Of a DNA stretch of 64,000 bases, positions 42,389-51,580 are shown piece after piece (position 1 is the first letter of the stretch; each line of letters starts with the position of its first letter). A model generated the notes under the pieces. That model ran no database searches. It was given only the letters and a program-made list of their open reading frames with translations, and was not told the origin of the DNA. The DNA comes from Flavobacterium sp. DG2-3 (GTDB taxonomy: Bacteria; Bacteroidota; Bacteroidia; Flavobacteriales; Flavobacteriaceae). Location: positions 58,406-122,405 of the forward strand of contig NZ_JAVAMB010000013.1 of NCBI RefSeq assembly GCF_030730925.1. Direction: 5' to 3'. The position numbers were made by a program, and so were the translations under genes.

Positions 42389-43396
42389 TTACCATTTAAT
42401 AATAGCACTTGCCCAAGTGAATCCGCTACCGAAAGCTGCTAGAACTACAGTATCTCCAGATTTGATTTTTCCTTGTTCCCAAGCTTCAGTCAAAGCAATC
42501 GGAATAGACGCTGCTGTCGTGTTTCCGTATTTCTGAATATTGTTATGAACTTGGTCGTCTGTTAATTTGAATTTATTTTGAATGAATTGCGAAATTCTCA
42601 AATTCGCTTGATGCGGAATTAGCATGTCGATATCTGAAACCTGAAGACCATTTGCTTCCAATCCTTCATTGATTACTTCAGCAAAACGAACTACAGCATT
42701 TTTAAATACAAATTGTCCATTCATGTAAGGATAATAACTTTCGTCGTTCGGATCATTATCAGCAATAATATCTGTCACCCAGCGCGCTCCCATTCCTGGC
42801 GCTTGCAAAGCCAATTCTTCTGCGTGTTCTCCTTCTGAATGCAAATGTGTAGATAAAATTCCTTTCGTCAAATCTTCTTCACGGCTTAAAACTGCAGCTC
42901 CTGCTCCATCTCCGAAAATTACAGAAACTCCACGTCCGCGAGTTGTCATGTCCAATCCAGTAGAATGAACTTCAGAACCAATAACTAAAATGTTTTTATA
43001 CATTCCAGTTTTAATATATTGATCTGCAACAGAAATTGCATAAACAAAACCAGAACATTGGTTTCTAACATCTAATGCTCCAACTGTTCTTAAACCCAAA
43101 TCTCTTTGAACCAAAACACCTGGTCCTGGAAAATAATAATCTGGACTTAATGTAGCAAAAACTACAAAATCAATATCTTCTTTGGCAACGCCAGAACGCT
43201 CGATTGCAATTTTAGCTGCTTTTACTCCCATTGAAGTAGTAGTGTCTTCTCCACGGATAATGTGTCTTCTTTCCTGAATTCCAGTTCTTTCCTGAATCCA
43301 TTCATCATTGGTATCCATTATCTTAGACAAATCATCGTTAGTCACCACATTTGAAGGCACATAATATCCTAAACCAGCTATTTTTGAATGATACAT
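42389..43396 (-). CDS. fabH: 3-oxoacyl-ACP synthase III (FabH)
   Basis: 335 aa. It starts fatty acid chains by condensing an acyl-CoA primer with malonyl-ACP. The nucleophile Cys114 sits in DVRNQCSGFVYA, with the His in LIPHQANLRI near 265 and the Asn in YGNTTAASIP near 295, so the Cys-His-Asn triad is complete. Bacteroidota enzymes of this type often prefer branched primers. It is a single gene under a TAAATTTG element, away from the main fab cluster; more than one FabH copy is usual in this genus, so essentiality is uncertain. Confidence 0.93.
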   Translation of the reverse strand: MYHSKIAGLGYYVPSNVVTNDDLSKIMDTNDEWIQERTGIQERRHIIRGEDTTTSMGVKAAKIAIERSGVAKEDIDFVVFATLSPDYYFPGPGVLVQRDLGLRTVGALDVRNQCSGFVYAISVADQYIKTGMYKNILVIGSEVHSTGLDMTTRGRGVSVIFGDGAGAAVLSREEDLTKGILSTHLHSEGEHAEELALQAPGMGARWVTDIIADNDPNDESYYPYMNGQFVFKNAVVRFAEVINEGLEANGLQVSDIDMLIPHQANLRISQFIQNKFKLTDDQVHNNIQKYGNTTAASIPIALTEAWEQGKIKSGDTVVLAAFGSGFTWASAIIKW

Positions 43397-43428
43397 AATC
43401 TATTATTATTTATTAAAAAATTGGATTG

Positions 43429-43436
43429 CAAATTTA
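43429..43436 (-). promoter_or_regulatory. Promoter -7 element of fabH
   Basis: TAAATTTG on the minus strand, 33 bp before the ATG. Confidence 0.6.
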
Positions 43437-43660
43437 CGCATACTTTAAAATATACGTACACAAAATACTATTTTTTTCGTTATTAGCAATTTAATATATT
43501 TTAATTCTACGGTGACTTATCATCATTTACTTCTCGAAAAGGCAATTTTAATACGCAAACATTGAAAAAAATTAAAAATCAGGCTCAAGATGTAACAAGA
43601 CAAAACTATCTTAGACAAACATTTTGAATACCAATTTTACAAACCCATAAAATTCAAACT

Positions 43661-46072
43661 ATGAAATTAAAGGTTACACTGTTTTTATTTTTAAATATAA
43701 GCTTTTTCTCTTTCGCACAAGAGAATCTAACTTATCAAAAACCTTCAAAATCTATTTTAGATTTGGCAGATTACCAAAGAGCTCCTTCCGTATCTATGGA
43801 TACAAAAAAAGAAAATATGCTTTTAATGTACCGCAATACTTATAAAACGTTAGATGACCTAAATCAAGACGAGGTTCGTTTGGCAGGTTTAAGAATTAAT
43901 CCCGTTACTAATATTTCGAGCACAGTAACTTATCTAACTAACCTTAAACTACGAAAAATAAGCGGTAAAGAAGAAATCCAAATTAAAGGATTGCCTGATA
44001 ATCCAAAAATAACAAACATTCTTTGGTCGCCAAATGACAAAAAAATCCTTTTCTCGCACACTACCAATTCTGGTGTTGAACTTTGGGTTTTAGATGTGGC
44101 TACAGCACAAGCTACAAAACTTACAGAGGCCAGAGTAAATGCCAATCTTGGAAATCCGTTTAGCTGGTTTTTAGATAGCGAAACCATCTTAGTAAAAATG
44201 CTTCCTAAAAACAGACAGCCTCTTTTAGATTCTAAAAAAGATCTGCCAACTGGGCCAATTATTTCAAACACTTCGGGAGAAAAATCTCAAAACAGAACGT
44301 ATCCTGATATGCTTAAAAATAAAAATGACGAAGTTAATTTTGAAAACTGCATCACTTCTGAATTATACAAAGTAAAATTAAACGGCGACGCTTCTTTATA
44401 TAAAGCAGCTGCGATGTATTTTGGAGAGAAAATCTCGCCAGATGGCAATTACATTATGCTGACTACAATTCAAAAACCGTTTTCTTATGTAGTGCCTTTA
44501 TATAGATTTCCGTCTAAAACTATTGTTTACGATTTAAGCGGAAGAGAAATTAAAACGGTAAACGATGTTCCTCTAAACGAAATTATGCCAAAAGGTTTTA
44601 TGGCTGTTCGCAAAGGAAAAAGAGAAATGGCTTGGAGAAATGACAAACCTGCAACATTGTCTTATGTTGTAGCTTTAGATGAAGGAGATCCTGCAAATAA
44701 AGTTGATTTTAGAGATGAGATTTTTCTTTGGGATGCACCTTTTGACAAAGAAGCGACATCTTTAGCAAAAACACCACAGCGTTTTAGTGATATTATTTGG
44801 GGGAATGACGATTTAGCTATTCTTTCAGAAGAATGGTACGACACTAGAAACACTAAAACATTTTTGATAAATCCTTCAAACCCAAGTCAGCAGCCGAAAC
44901 TGATTACAGATAGAAATTCGCAAGATGTTTATTCAGACCCTGGAGTTTTTGAAACGAGAAAAAATGCTTACAATAAATATGTTTTAGCAATCGAAAAAAA
45001 CAATCTTTACAGAATTGGCGAAGGTTATACTAAAACTGGGCAATTCCCTTTTGTGGATGAATTCAATCTGGAAACTTTAAAATCTAAACGCATTTATACG
45101 TCTTCTTATAAAGACAAAAAAGAAGATATTTTAGAAATTGAAGATTTTAAAACCGGAAAAGTCTTGGTTCAGATACAATCTAAAACAGAATATCCGAATT
45201 ACTATTTCAGAAATATCAAAAAACAAAACAGCTTAACACAAGTTACCGATTTCAAAAATCCGTTTGAAAGCATTAAAAATGTAAGCAAAGAAGTTATTAA
45301 ATATAAACGTAAAGATGGCTTGGAACTTTCAGGAACTTTATATCTTCCTGCTGGTTATGATAAAGCAAAAAAAGAAAAATTGCCGCTATTGATCTGGGCT
45401 TATCCTGCAGAATATAAAGACAGAAACAGTGCTTCGCAATCGACGCAAAATTCTAACGAATTTACATTTCCTTATTATGGATCATTTGTGTACTGGGTTA
45501 CAAAAGGATATGTGGTTTTAGACGACGCAGCATTTCCAATTATTGGAGAAGGAACTACAGAACCAAATGACAACTTTGTTTCGCAATTAGTTGATAATGC
45601 AGCAGCGGCGATTGACGCTGTTGATGCTTTAGGTTATATTAATCGCAAAAAAGTGGCTGTTGGAGGACATTCGTATGGAGCATTTATGACGGCTAACTTA
45701 TTAACGCATTCTAATCTTTTTGCCTGCGGAATTGCAAGAAGTGGCGCTTACAACAGAACTTTAACGCCATTCGGATTTCAATCTGAACAAAGAAATTATT
45801 GGGAAGCTCCAGAAGTCTACAATACCATGTCTCCTTTTATGAATGCAGAAAAAATGAAAACTCCAATGTTATTAGTTCACGGAGAAGCAGATAACAATCC
45901 TGGAACTTTTACTTTGCAGACAGAACGTTATTTTCAAGCATTGAAAGGTTTGGGAGCGCCAGCAAGAATGGTTATTCTGCCAAAAGAATCGCATAGTTAT
46001 GTTGCCAAAGAAAACATTCTTCATTTGCTTTGGGAACAAGATCAATTTTTAGAAAAATATCTGAAAAATTAA
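43661..46072 (+). CDS. Secreted S9-family peptidase, glutamyl-endopeptidase-like
   Basis: 803 aa with a signal peptide (ends near FFSFAQ). A seven-bladed propeller (about 25-530) precedes the alpha/beta hydrolase domain. The nucleophile is Ser671 in GGHSYGAFM, the Asp744 in HGEADNNPGT and His778 in KESHSYV, a complete prolyl-oligopeptidase triad. The sequence around GIARSGAYNRTLTPFGFQ is characteristic of the S9D group, known in plants as chloroplast glutamyl endopeptidase. It probably degrades peptides in the periplasm. Preceded by a 264-bp gap with no clear promoter or repeat. Confidence 0.88.
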   Translation: MKLKVTLFLFLNISFFSFAQENLTYQKPSKSILDLADYQRAPSVSMDTKKENMLLMYRNTYKTLDDLNQDEVRLAGLRINPVTNISSTVTYLTNLKLRKISGKEEIQIKGLPDNPKITNILWSPNDKKILFSHTTNSGVELWVLDVATAQATKLTEARVNANLGNPFSWFLDSETILVKMLPKNRQPLLDSKKDLPTGPIISNTSGEKSQNRTYPDMLKNKNDEVNFENCITSELYKVKLNGDASLYKAAAMYFGEKISPDGNYIMLTTIQKPFSYVVPLYRFPSKTIVYDLSGREIKTVNDVPLNEIMPKGFMAVRKGKREMAWRNDKPATLSYVVALDEGDPANKVDFRDEIFLWDAPFDKEATSLAKTPQRFSDIIWGNDDLAILSEEWYDTRNTKTFLINPSNPSQQPKLITDRNSQDVYSDPGVFETRKNAYNKYVLAIEKNNLYRIGEGYTKTGQFPFVDEFNLETLKSKRIYTSSYKDKKEDILEIEDFKTGKVLVQIQSKTEYPNYYFRNIKKQNSLTQVTDFKNPFESIKNVSKEVIKYKRKDGLELSGTLYLPAGYDKAKKEKLPLLIWAYPAEYKDRNSASQSTQNSNEFTFPYYGSFVYWVTKGYVVLDDAAFPIIGEGTTEPNDNFVSQLVDNAAAAIDAVDALGYINRKKVAVGGHSYGAFMTANLLTHSNLFACGIARSGAYNRTLTPFGFQSEQRNYWEAPEVYNTMSPFMNAEKMKTPMLLVHGEADNNPGTFTLQTERYFQALKGLGAPARMVILPKESHSYVAKENILHLLWEQDQFLEKYLKN

Positions 46073-46093
46073 TTTCATTTTATTTTCAAAAGC

Positions 46094-46126
46094 AAACCCG
46101 ACAAGTTTCAAAAACCTGTCGGGTTT
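46094..46126. terminator. Convergent terminator, CCTGNNGGG palindrome family
   Basis: Arms 46094-46108 and 46112-46126 match at 14 of 15 positions (AAACCCGACAAGTTT). Between the S9 peptidase and the convergent ABC ATPase, so it may serve both. Confidence 0.8.
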
Positions 46127-46177
46127 ATTATTTAACGCCAGCAATTATCTTAATTATCTAATTGGCACATTTTCTAA

Positions 46178-47128
46178 TTATAGATAATTCAAAGCCAGAA
46201 ACACTTCCTGCTCAAGCGGTAAATCTATTTCACTTTCAAAGAAAATTAATTGCCTTTTATAAACAGTTTCAATTAAATAATGGCTTCCTCTAAAATAAGT
46301 TCTTCTGATTTTAACCATTAATCGAGACTCTGAAACCATTTTAAACTGATGCGGATAAACCAAAGTTTTATGGGTTTCGTCTTGATAGTCTAATAATAAA
46401 TGCGTCGGAATTTCATTTACTTCTCCAAACAAAGAAGCAACATATTTTATTTTTGGATCTTCATATATTTTATTCGGATCATCTTTTACTAATACTTCCC
46501 CATTTCGCATCACGATTGCCTGATCTGCAAAAGACAAAGCATCTGTACTATCGTGCGTTGCAATAATACACGTAATCCCCTTTTGTTTTAAGTAACGAAA
46601 CAAATTACGACGAAGCGCATTTTTTCTGAAAGCATCAATCTGACTGAAAGGCTCGTCTAGCAAAATCACTTCTGGTTCTAAAGCTAAAACTCTTACCAAA
46701 GCCACTCTCTGCTGCTGTCCTCCACTTAAGAATTTGGTCTTAACATTTGAAAACTGATCCATTTCTACCATTTCTAATAATTCCTGAACACGAAGTTTTT
46801 TCATGTTGGCAAAACCATTGGATAGAAACTTACCTACGTTTTCTGCAACCGTTTCATAAGGAGACAAATCAAAATCTTGCGCCAAATATTTCATATAGGG
46901 CATTCCTGGAATCAAATTAAACTTTGGCCCCAAAACTGGCTTGTTCTCATAGAAAATCTTTCCCTCGTCCAGATCGTAAAGCCCATATATAAGCTTGAGC
47001 AGCGTGCTTTTTCCGCAGCCACTCTCGCCGATAATGGCAATATTCTGGCCTTTTTCAATAGAAAAAGAGATGTTTTTTATAACGGGGCTTTCGGTGTACG
47101 AAAAAGATATATTTTGTATGTCGAGCAT
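46178..47128 (-). CDS. ABC transporter ATP-binding protein, lone
   Basis: 316 aa. Walker A GESGCGKSTLLK near 36, signature LSGGQQQRVA near 135, Walker B ILLDEP near 158 and the H-loop His in IATHDSTDA near 195 are all intact. A C-terminal extension of about 90 residues after DDPNKIYEDPKIKYVAS resembles the TOBE-like tail of Fe/Mo/polyamine-type importers. No permease or binding-protein gene is nearby on either side, so the partner is unknown. Promoter TAAATTTG upstream. It borders the toxin-immunity region. Confidence 0.9.
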   Translation of the reverse strand: MLDIQNISFSYTESPVIKNISFSIEKGQNIAIIGESGCGKSTLLKLIYGLYDLDEGKIFYENKPVLGPKFNLIPGMPYMKYLAQDFDLSPYETVAENVGKFLSNGFANMKKLRVQELLEMVEMDQFSNVKTKFLSGGQQQRVALVRVLALEPEVILLDEPFSQIDAFRKNALRRNLFRYLKQKGITCIIATHDSTDALSFADQAIVMRNGEVLVKDDPNKIYEDPKIKYVASLFGEVNEIPTHLLLDYQDETHKTLVYPHQFKMVSESRLMVKIRRTYFRGSHYLIETVYKRQLIFFESEIDLPLEQEVFLALNYL

Positions 47129-47147
47129 GAGTTGTAATATGAGACGT

Positions 47148-47155
47148 CAAATTTA
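47148..47155 (-). promoter_or_regulatory. Promoter -7 element of the ABC ATPase gene
   Basis: TAAATTTG on the minus strand, 19 bp before the ATG. Confidence 0.6.
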
Positions 47156-47163
47156 CAATGTTT

Positions 47164-47203
47164 AATTTCTAAAGTCAAAAAAAAGCTGCTTCAATTATGA
47201 AAC
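47164..47203 (+). repeat. 40-bp island direct repeat, copy 1 (truncated terminator)
   Basis: Identical over 40 bp to copy 3 (55395-55434) and identical with one extra A to copy 2 (52335-52375). Here the sequence stops at GAAAC without the CAGCTTTTT arm present in the other two, so the hairpin is incomplete. Confidence 0.88.
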
Positions 47204-47310
47204 TCTTCCTAAGTAAGTTTATTGTCAGAAAAATAATTTAAAAATTAACATTATAATTTTATTTGTAATCTTTTTTTTACTTTATTTGCCTAGAATTAAT
47301 AAATTGCATT

Positions 47311-48164
47311 ATGAAAAAATTGCTCCCGTTAATAGTATTGTTTTTTGCATCATATAAAGTTGAAGCAGCGTGGTTTACTTCTATAGAAGATGCACAAAAA
47401 GTAGCTTTAAGCACAAACAAACTAATACTTGTAGATTTTACTGCAAAATGGTGCGGCCCTTGCAAGCAAATGGATTTAAGTTCTTGGAATGATGTCCAGA
47501 TTCAAACCATTCTTGAAAATTTTGTAACCTTAAGATAGATGTCGATGTGCATCGGGACATTGCTTTTAAATACCAGATTAGGCTTCTTCCCAGTATTTTT
47601 ATTATTGATCCTAACGGAAAAATTATTCATCAATTTACAGGTTATCAAACTGCTTCTGATTTAAAAAGAGAATTAATACAATATAGTTTATCTACAGAAT
47701 ATTTAGCCACAGAATTAATTGGTTTTTACCAAACTCAAAAATACAATACAGCTATTCGGATAGCACAGAAATATTACAATTATTCTCTATTAGTAAATAA
47801 TAATATTAAAGGAAGAATAGTTCGTGTTGCTAATGAATACTTAAAAGACGCTAAAGATGAATTAAAGAAAAGCGATGAAAACTATTTGCAAAAGAAACAA
47901 AAACTTGAGCTTTTAGTCCTGTACGAATTAGCATATCGCTTTGATTTTGAAAAGCTCAACAAAAAAATTTCAGCAATAAAAGCAGAAGAAATTAACGAAT
48001 TAAATGATTATCAGTATTGGTTTTTAAAGTATTTAGCTACTAAAGGAACCCAAAAAGATATAACCGAAACGGAGCAGTTTTTAAGAGACCACAATTTAGA
48101 AAACGTAATTGAAAACAGTAATCAACTATTTAAATTCTATGAAAGATCATTAGCAAAACCTTAA
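47311..48164 (+). pseudogene. Frameshifted secreted thioredoxin-like gene
   Basis: The first frame reads a signal peptide and thioredoxin N-terminal half with the intact active site WCGPCKQM, then stops at 47536-47538. The next frame continues the same domain (KIDVDVHRDIAFKYQIRLLPSIFII, with the cis-Pro loop) plus a long helical C-terminal part to residue 205 of that frame. One missing A in TTAAGA (near 47533) explains the break: restoring it joins NFVTL to KIDVDV. No canonical slippery site is present, so a simple deletion is preferred over programmed frameshifting; a sequencing error is the other possibility. Confidence 0.85.
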
Positions 48165-48187
48165 AAAACCAAAATAAACTATATACC

Positions 48188-50011
48188 ATGAAACAAACAT
48201 CACTCCATTTGGCAATAATATGCTTTGCCATACTTAGTTTTTTACTTTCGAGCTGTTCAGCCGAAGAAAACATTGTTACTAATATTCCTCAAAGCAATTA
48301 TAATTTAAAGAAAATTTCAAAAGATGAGATTGAATTAAATACTAAAATTGCAAATAAACTTCAAAAAATAAATGAAGCAAAAAATTCATCGACATCAAAA
48401 AACATACTTTTAAATGATCTTGGTTTAATTGTTAATACCGATAATGCGATTTATATTGAGAATGGAAACTATCATTCATATACCTTCTCTACTCAACAAA
48501 ATGAGAATGAAAAAATAAAAAACATCCTTTTTTCTCTAAATGAAAATGGCGGTTATGATTCTTATATAGTTGAATACGATTATAATAAAAAAGAATTAGA
48601 AAGTTTCAATGCTAAAAACAAACCGGGTGCGGCTAAAATTGAACCAATCGATCTTAATATAAGTTCTATAACAGGAAAGGGAGCTGCACTATGGATTTGT
48701 AAATACGATTATGAACTTGTAGGATCGGGAGATTTAGTAGGAGCCGATAATGTTAAACAATATTGGACTTTAGTTGCAGCATCGTGCTCTGTGGTATATG
48801 CAAATGTGATAGAAGAAGATACCAACACAACAAACTATCAAACAGGAACAGGATCTTACACTTCAAATGGTTACATCAACCCCAATTCTGGGGGCACTGG
48901 TGGAGGAAGCATTGCCACATCTCCTTTATTTTCTATGTATGATGAACCAGAGATTATCAAAATTGAAGCGGTCAAAAAATACTTGCACATTAATACAATA
49001 CCTGGTAAAACATTTATCCATAATAATGGGGAAATCGCTTTTGCCCTATACGATTACCTAGTCGCGAATAAATTTTCAGATGATTCTATAGTTTTTGGGA
49101 AAGAATTATTTGAAATAATAAAAGCCGACCCTTCACTTGATCTTAATGCTTTCAATTTTACTTTAAAAGCATTGAGCAACAATAAAACTATAGGTGGTTT
49201 AGATGATGCCTTTTTACTAGCCATGGATCGATACATGGACGAAGATATGAATGCCATAAATAATACTGATCCTGATTTAATAATATATTTTGGAGCGCAC
49301 CATATAACCAAAATGTGTCGCTTAAAAAAACTGAATCCTCAATGGAGTTTTTTAAAATGTTATTGGGAAGCCAGTAAAGAAGTAGTACATATTACACTTG
49401 ATGTTTTTGGTACGGTGCCTGTAGTAGGAGAACTGGCTGATATTACAAATGGTGCATTATATGTTATTGAAGGCGACGGTTTAAATGCCACAATAAGCCT
49501 AGCCAGTGCAGTTCCTGTAGCAGGATGGGCAGCAGTTTCTACTAAGTATGCCTTTAAACTTAAAGTTGTTCCTAAGACGGTTTATACAATTTCAAACAAA
49601 ACAAAATTGGTTTGGAAGGTTTCAGGAAATACTATTACATTTGGATCAAGCAGTCAACTGAGAGTTGTTTTAGGATTAGGCCCTATAGCACTTGATGCTA
49701 GACAAGCACATCATATAATACCTTGGGCAAAAGATATTTCTAGCCATCCAGTGGTGCAAAAAGCAGCAAAATCAGGAAGCGCATTTCATATGAATGAAGA
49801 ACTCAATGGTATAGCAGTCGAGGCATGGAGAAATCAATACAATCATAATAAATATAATAATTTAATTCTTGATAAACTGAACGTCTTTCAAAAAAACAAT
49901 CCGAATGCGACATTAAATCAATGTTACGATCAACTAACACTCATTTTGAATCAAGCTAAAAAGGCAATAATTGACAATCCAAATTTACACATCAATGATC
50001 TAATCTTTTAA
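48188..50011 (+). CDS. Polymorphic-toxin lipoprotein with C-terminal AHH/HNH nuclease domain
   Basis: 607 aa. Lipobox FLLSSC with Cys23, so it is lipid-anchored on export. The middle (about residues 25-400) is unfamiliar. Residues 400-470 (DVFGTVPVVGELADITNGALYVIEGDG and ASAVPVAGW) resemble the pretoxin segment preceding toxic tips. The C-terminal ~110 residues carry A507-H508-H509 then IIPW, a His at 534 in FHMNEELNG and His553 with KYNN, the conserved pattern of AHH-type HNH/Endo VII nucleases. Expected activity: DNA or RNA cleavage in target cells. The downstream immunity-like gene starts 2 bp after the stop. Confidence 0.85.
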   Translation: MKQTSLHLAIICFAILSFLLSSCSAEENIVTNIPQSNYNLKKISKDEIELNTKIANKLQKINEAKNSSTSKNILLNDLGLIVNTDNAIYIENGNYHSYTFSTQQNENEKIKNILFSLNENGGYDSYIVEYDYNKKELESFNAKNKPGAAKIEPIDLNISSITGKGAALWICKYDYELVGSGDLVGADNVKQYWTLVAASCSVVYANVIEEDTNTTNYQTGTGSYTSNGYINPNSGGTGGGSIATSPLFSMYDEPEIIKIEAVKKYLHINTIPGKTFIHNNGEIAFALYDYLVANKFSDDSIVFGKELFEIIKADPSLDLNAFNFTLKALSNNKTIGGLDDAFLLAMDRYMDEDMNAINNTDPDLIIYFGAHHITKMCRLKKLNPQWSFLKCYWEASKEVVHITLDVFGTVPVVGELADITNGALYVIEGDGLNATISLASAVPVAGWAAVSTKYAFKLKVVPKTVYTISNKTKLVWKVSGNTITFGSSSQLRVVLGLGPIALDARQAHHIIPWAKDISSHPVVQKAAKSGSAFHMNEELNGIAVEAWRNQYNHNKYNNLILDKLNVFQKNNPNATLNQCYDQLTLILNQAKKAIIDNPNLHINDLIF

Positions 50012-50013
50012 TT

Positions 50014-50757
50014 ATGAGATATTACAGTATACATTTTACGATCGACAAAAAAATACGTGGTTCAAATGATTATATAAAAAACTATAATTTACTTATCCCT
50101 AATAAAAATAAATTATATTTCGAGGAACCAAAATTTATTGGCAATATTAATCATACAAAAATAGATTTCATTCCTTATCTTTTAGAAATAGAGCTTTTTA
50201 AAAAATCTAAAGTTCATGATTTGATCCTCGAAGGAGGTCCCGTAGCGAATTATCTCATTGTAAGTGAGAAATTAAAAGAATTGATTGAAAAATACAGAAA
50301 TCATGGAATGCAGTTTTTTAATATTAGTTTGATCGATGCTTATCAAAAACATAAAAATTATTGGTTGTTAAACATGTATGAATTTAGTCATACTTACATT
50401 GATTTTGGAAACAGTTTAATCTATTATGAAAAACAAAATGCAGATTTTAAAATATCATACAAAATAGAAAAGACACTTTTGAAAGTAAAAAACATATCAG
50501 AGTTTATGGAATATATCGAAATGGCAAAAATTAAACTCGAAAATATTTACATTGAAAAATTATGTCTTAAATCAGAAATTCCCGATGATTTCTTTGCTTT
50601 AAAATATGTTTTTGGAAGTATGTATTATGTTTCTGAAAAGCTAAAAAAAGAAATTGAAGATGCCGGCTGTACAGGTATTGAGTTTCAACCAGCTGAATTA
50701 TCAAGCATTGAATGGAGCCATGGAGGAGAACGAGAAAAAATTTATGGAAAAGCTTAA
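50014..50757 (+). CDS. Candidate immunity protein, paralog A
   Basis: 247 aa, cytoplasmic, no membrane segment. Starts 2 bp after the toxin stop. It ends with the block YYVSEKLKKEIEDAGCTGIEFQPAEL and HGGEREKIYGKA. The YVSEKLK-GxTGIxFxP pattern is that of polymorphic-toxin immunity proteins such as Imm11 (DUF1629) or Imm43; I cannot separate the two without a search. The next gene is its paralog. Immunity to the adjacent AHH nuclease is inferred from position and family. Confidence 0.75.
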   Translation: MRYYSIHFTIDKKIRGSNDYIKNYNLLIPNKNKLYFEEPKFIGNINHTKIDFIPYLLEIELFKKSKVHDLILEGGPVANYLIVSEKLKELIEKYRNHGMQFFNISLIDAYQKHKNYWLLNMYEFSHTYIDFGNSLIYYEKQNADFKISYKIEKTLLKVKNISEFMEYIEMAKIKLENIYIEKLCLKSEIPDDFFALKYVFGSMYYVSEKLKKEIEDAGCTGIEFQPAELSSIEWSHGGEREKIYGKA

Positions 50758-50818
50758 CAAAATTCTTTGTAGAAAAATATGATAACGGTCTTAGTTCTTC
50801 AATTAATTTTTTAATCCT

Positions 50819-51556
50819 ATGAAATATTTTTCAATACAACATTCTCTCAATTCCAAGATTTTAGGCCATTATCCTCAAGTTAAAAGCTACAAATATCATT
50901 GCGACATATGGAATGACCCAAAATTTATAGAACAAGTTCAAAATACTCAAGTTGATTTTGAACCAATTACCGCAAATGCAATATTACACACGAAATCAAA
51001 AGTAACTGATCTAATAGATGCAGGAGGCGTAGGCTTTACATTAAAACCTCTTGTAAGTCAGAAATTTAAAAACATATTAGAAAATAGTAAAGAAAAAGGG
51101 CTTCAATTCTTTAAATCTCCAATAATCTTCAAAGAAAATCTTATCGACGATTATTTCGTTTTAAATATGTATCAAAACGAGAATAATTTAATTGATATAA
51201 AAAATAGTAAAATCAGATATGACAAAAAATCAGATGATTACAAATTCACTTTTAAAACCGAAACTGAACATTTATTTTTTGACAATTATGAAATTTTTAG
51301 TGAAGCTTTACATAAAGCTCTTGATAATAATGAACTTTTCTACATTGAAAAAATTAAGTTAAAAGAAAATATACAGGAAGATTTTTTTATGCTAAAAAAT
51401 GTTGAAGGCGGCTTAAAATATGTTGTGTCTGAAAAACTAAAAAAAGAAATAGAAGATGCAGAATGTACAGGCATTGAGTTTCAACCAATAGAACTATCAT
51501 TATCAGAATGGCTGCATGGAGGAGAACGAGAAAAAATTTATGGCAAGGCTATTTAA
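50819..51556 (+). CDS. Candidate immunity protein, paralog B
   Basis: 245 aa, related to the previous gene along its whole length, closest in the last 45 residues (VVSEKLKKEIEDAECTGIEFQ and HGGEREKIYGKA), with a more diverged N-terminal half (MKYFSIQHSLNSKILGHY against MRYYSIHFTIDKKIRGSN). Such divergence is what protection against different toxin tips would produce. Gap of 61 bp to the copy before. It may be an orphan immunity gene for a toxin that is absent here. Confidence 0.75.
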   Translation: MKYFSIQHSLNSKILGHYPQVKSYKYHCDIWNDPKFIEQVQNTQVDFEPITANAILHTKSKVTDLIDAGGVGFTLKPLVSQKFKNILENSKEKGLQFFKSPIIFKENLIDDYFVLNMYQNENNLIDIKNSKIRYDKKSDDYKFTFKTETEHLFFDNYEIFSEALHKALDNNELFYIEKIKLKENIQEDFFMLKNVEGGLKYVVSEKLKKEIEDAECTGIEFQPIELSLSEWLHGGEREKIYGKAI

Positions 51557-51580
51557 TTGTTTTTATAAAAATATATTGCT

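Noticed and set aside
43930..44271. 113-codon antisense frame in the S9 peptidase
   Set aside because: Opposite a well-supported secreted peptidase; no signals.
47525..47550. Programmed -1 frameshift in the thioredoxin-like gene
   Set aside because: No X-XXY-YYZ slippery site and no clear downstream stem-loop; a missing A explains it more simply.
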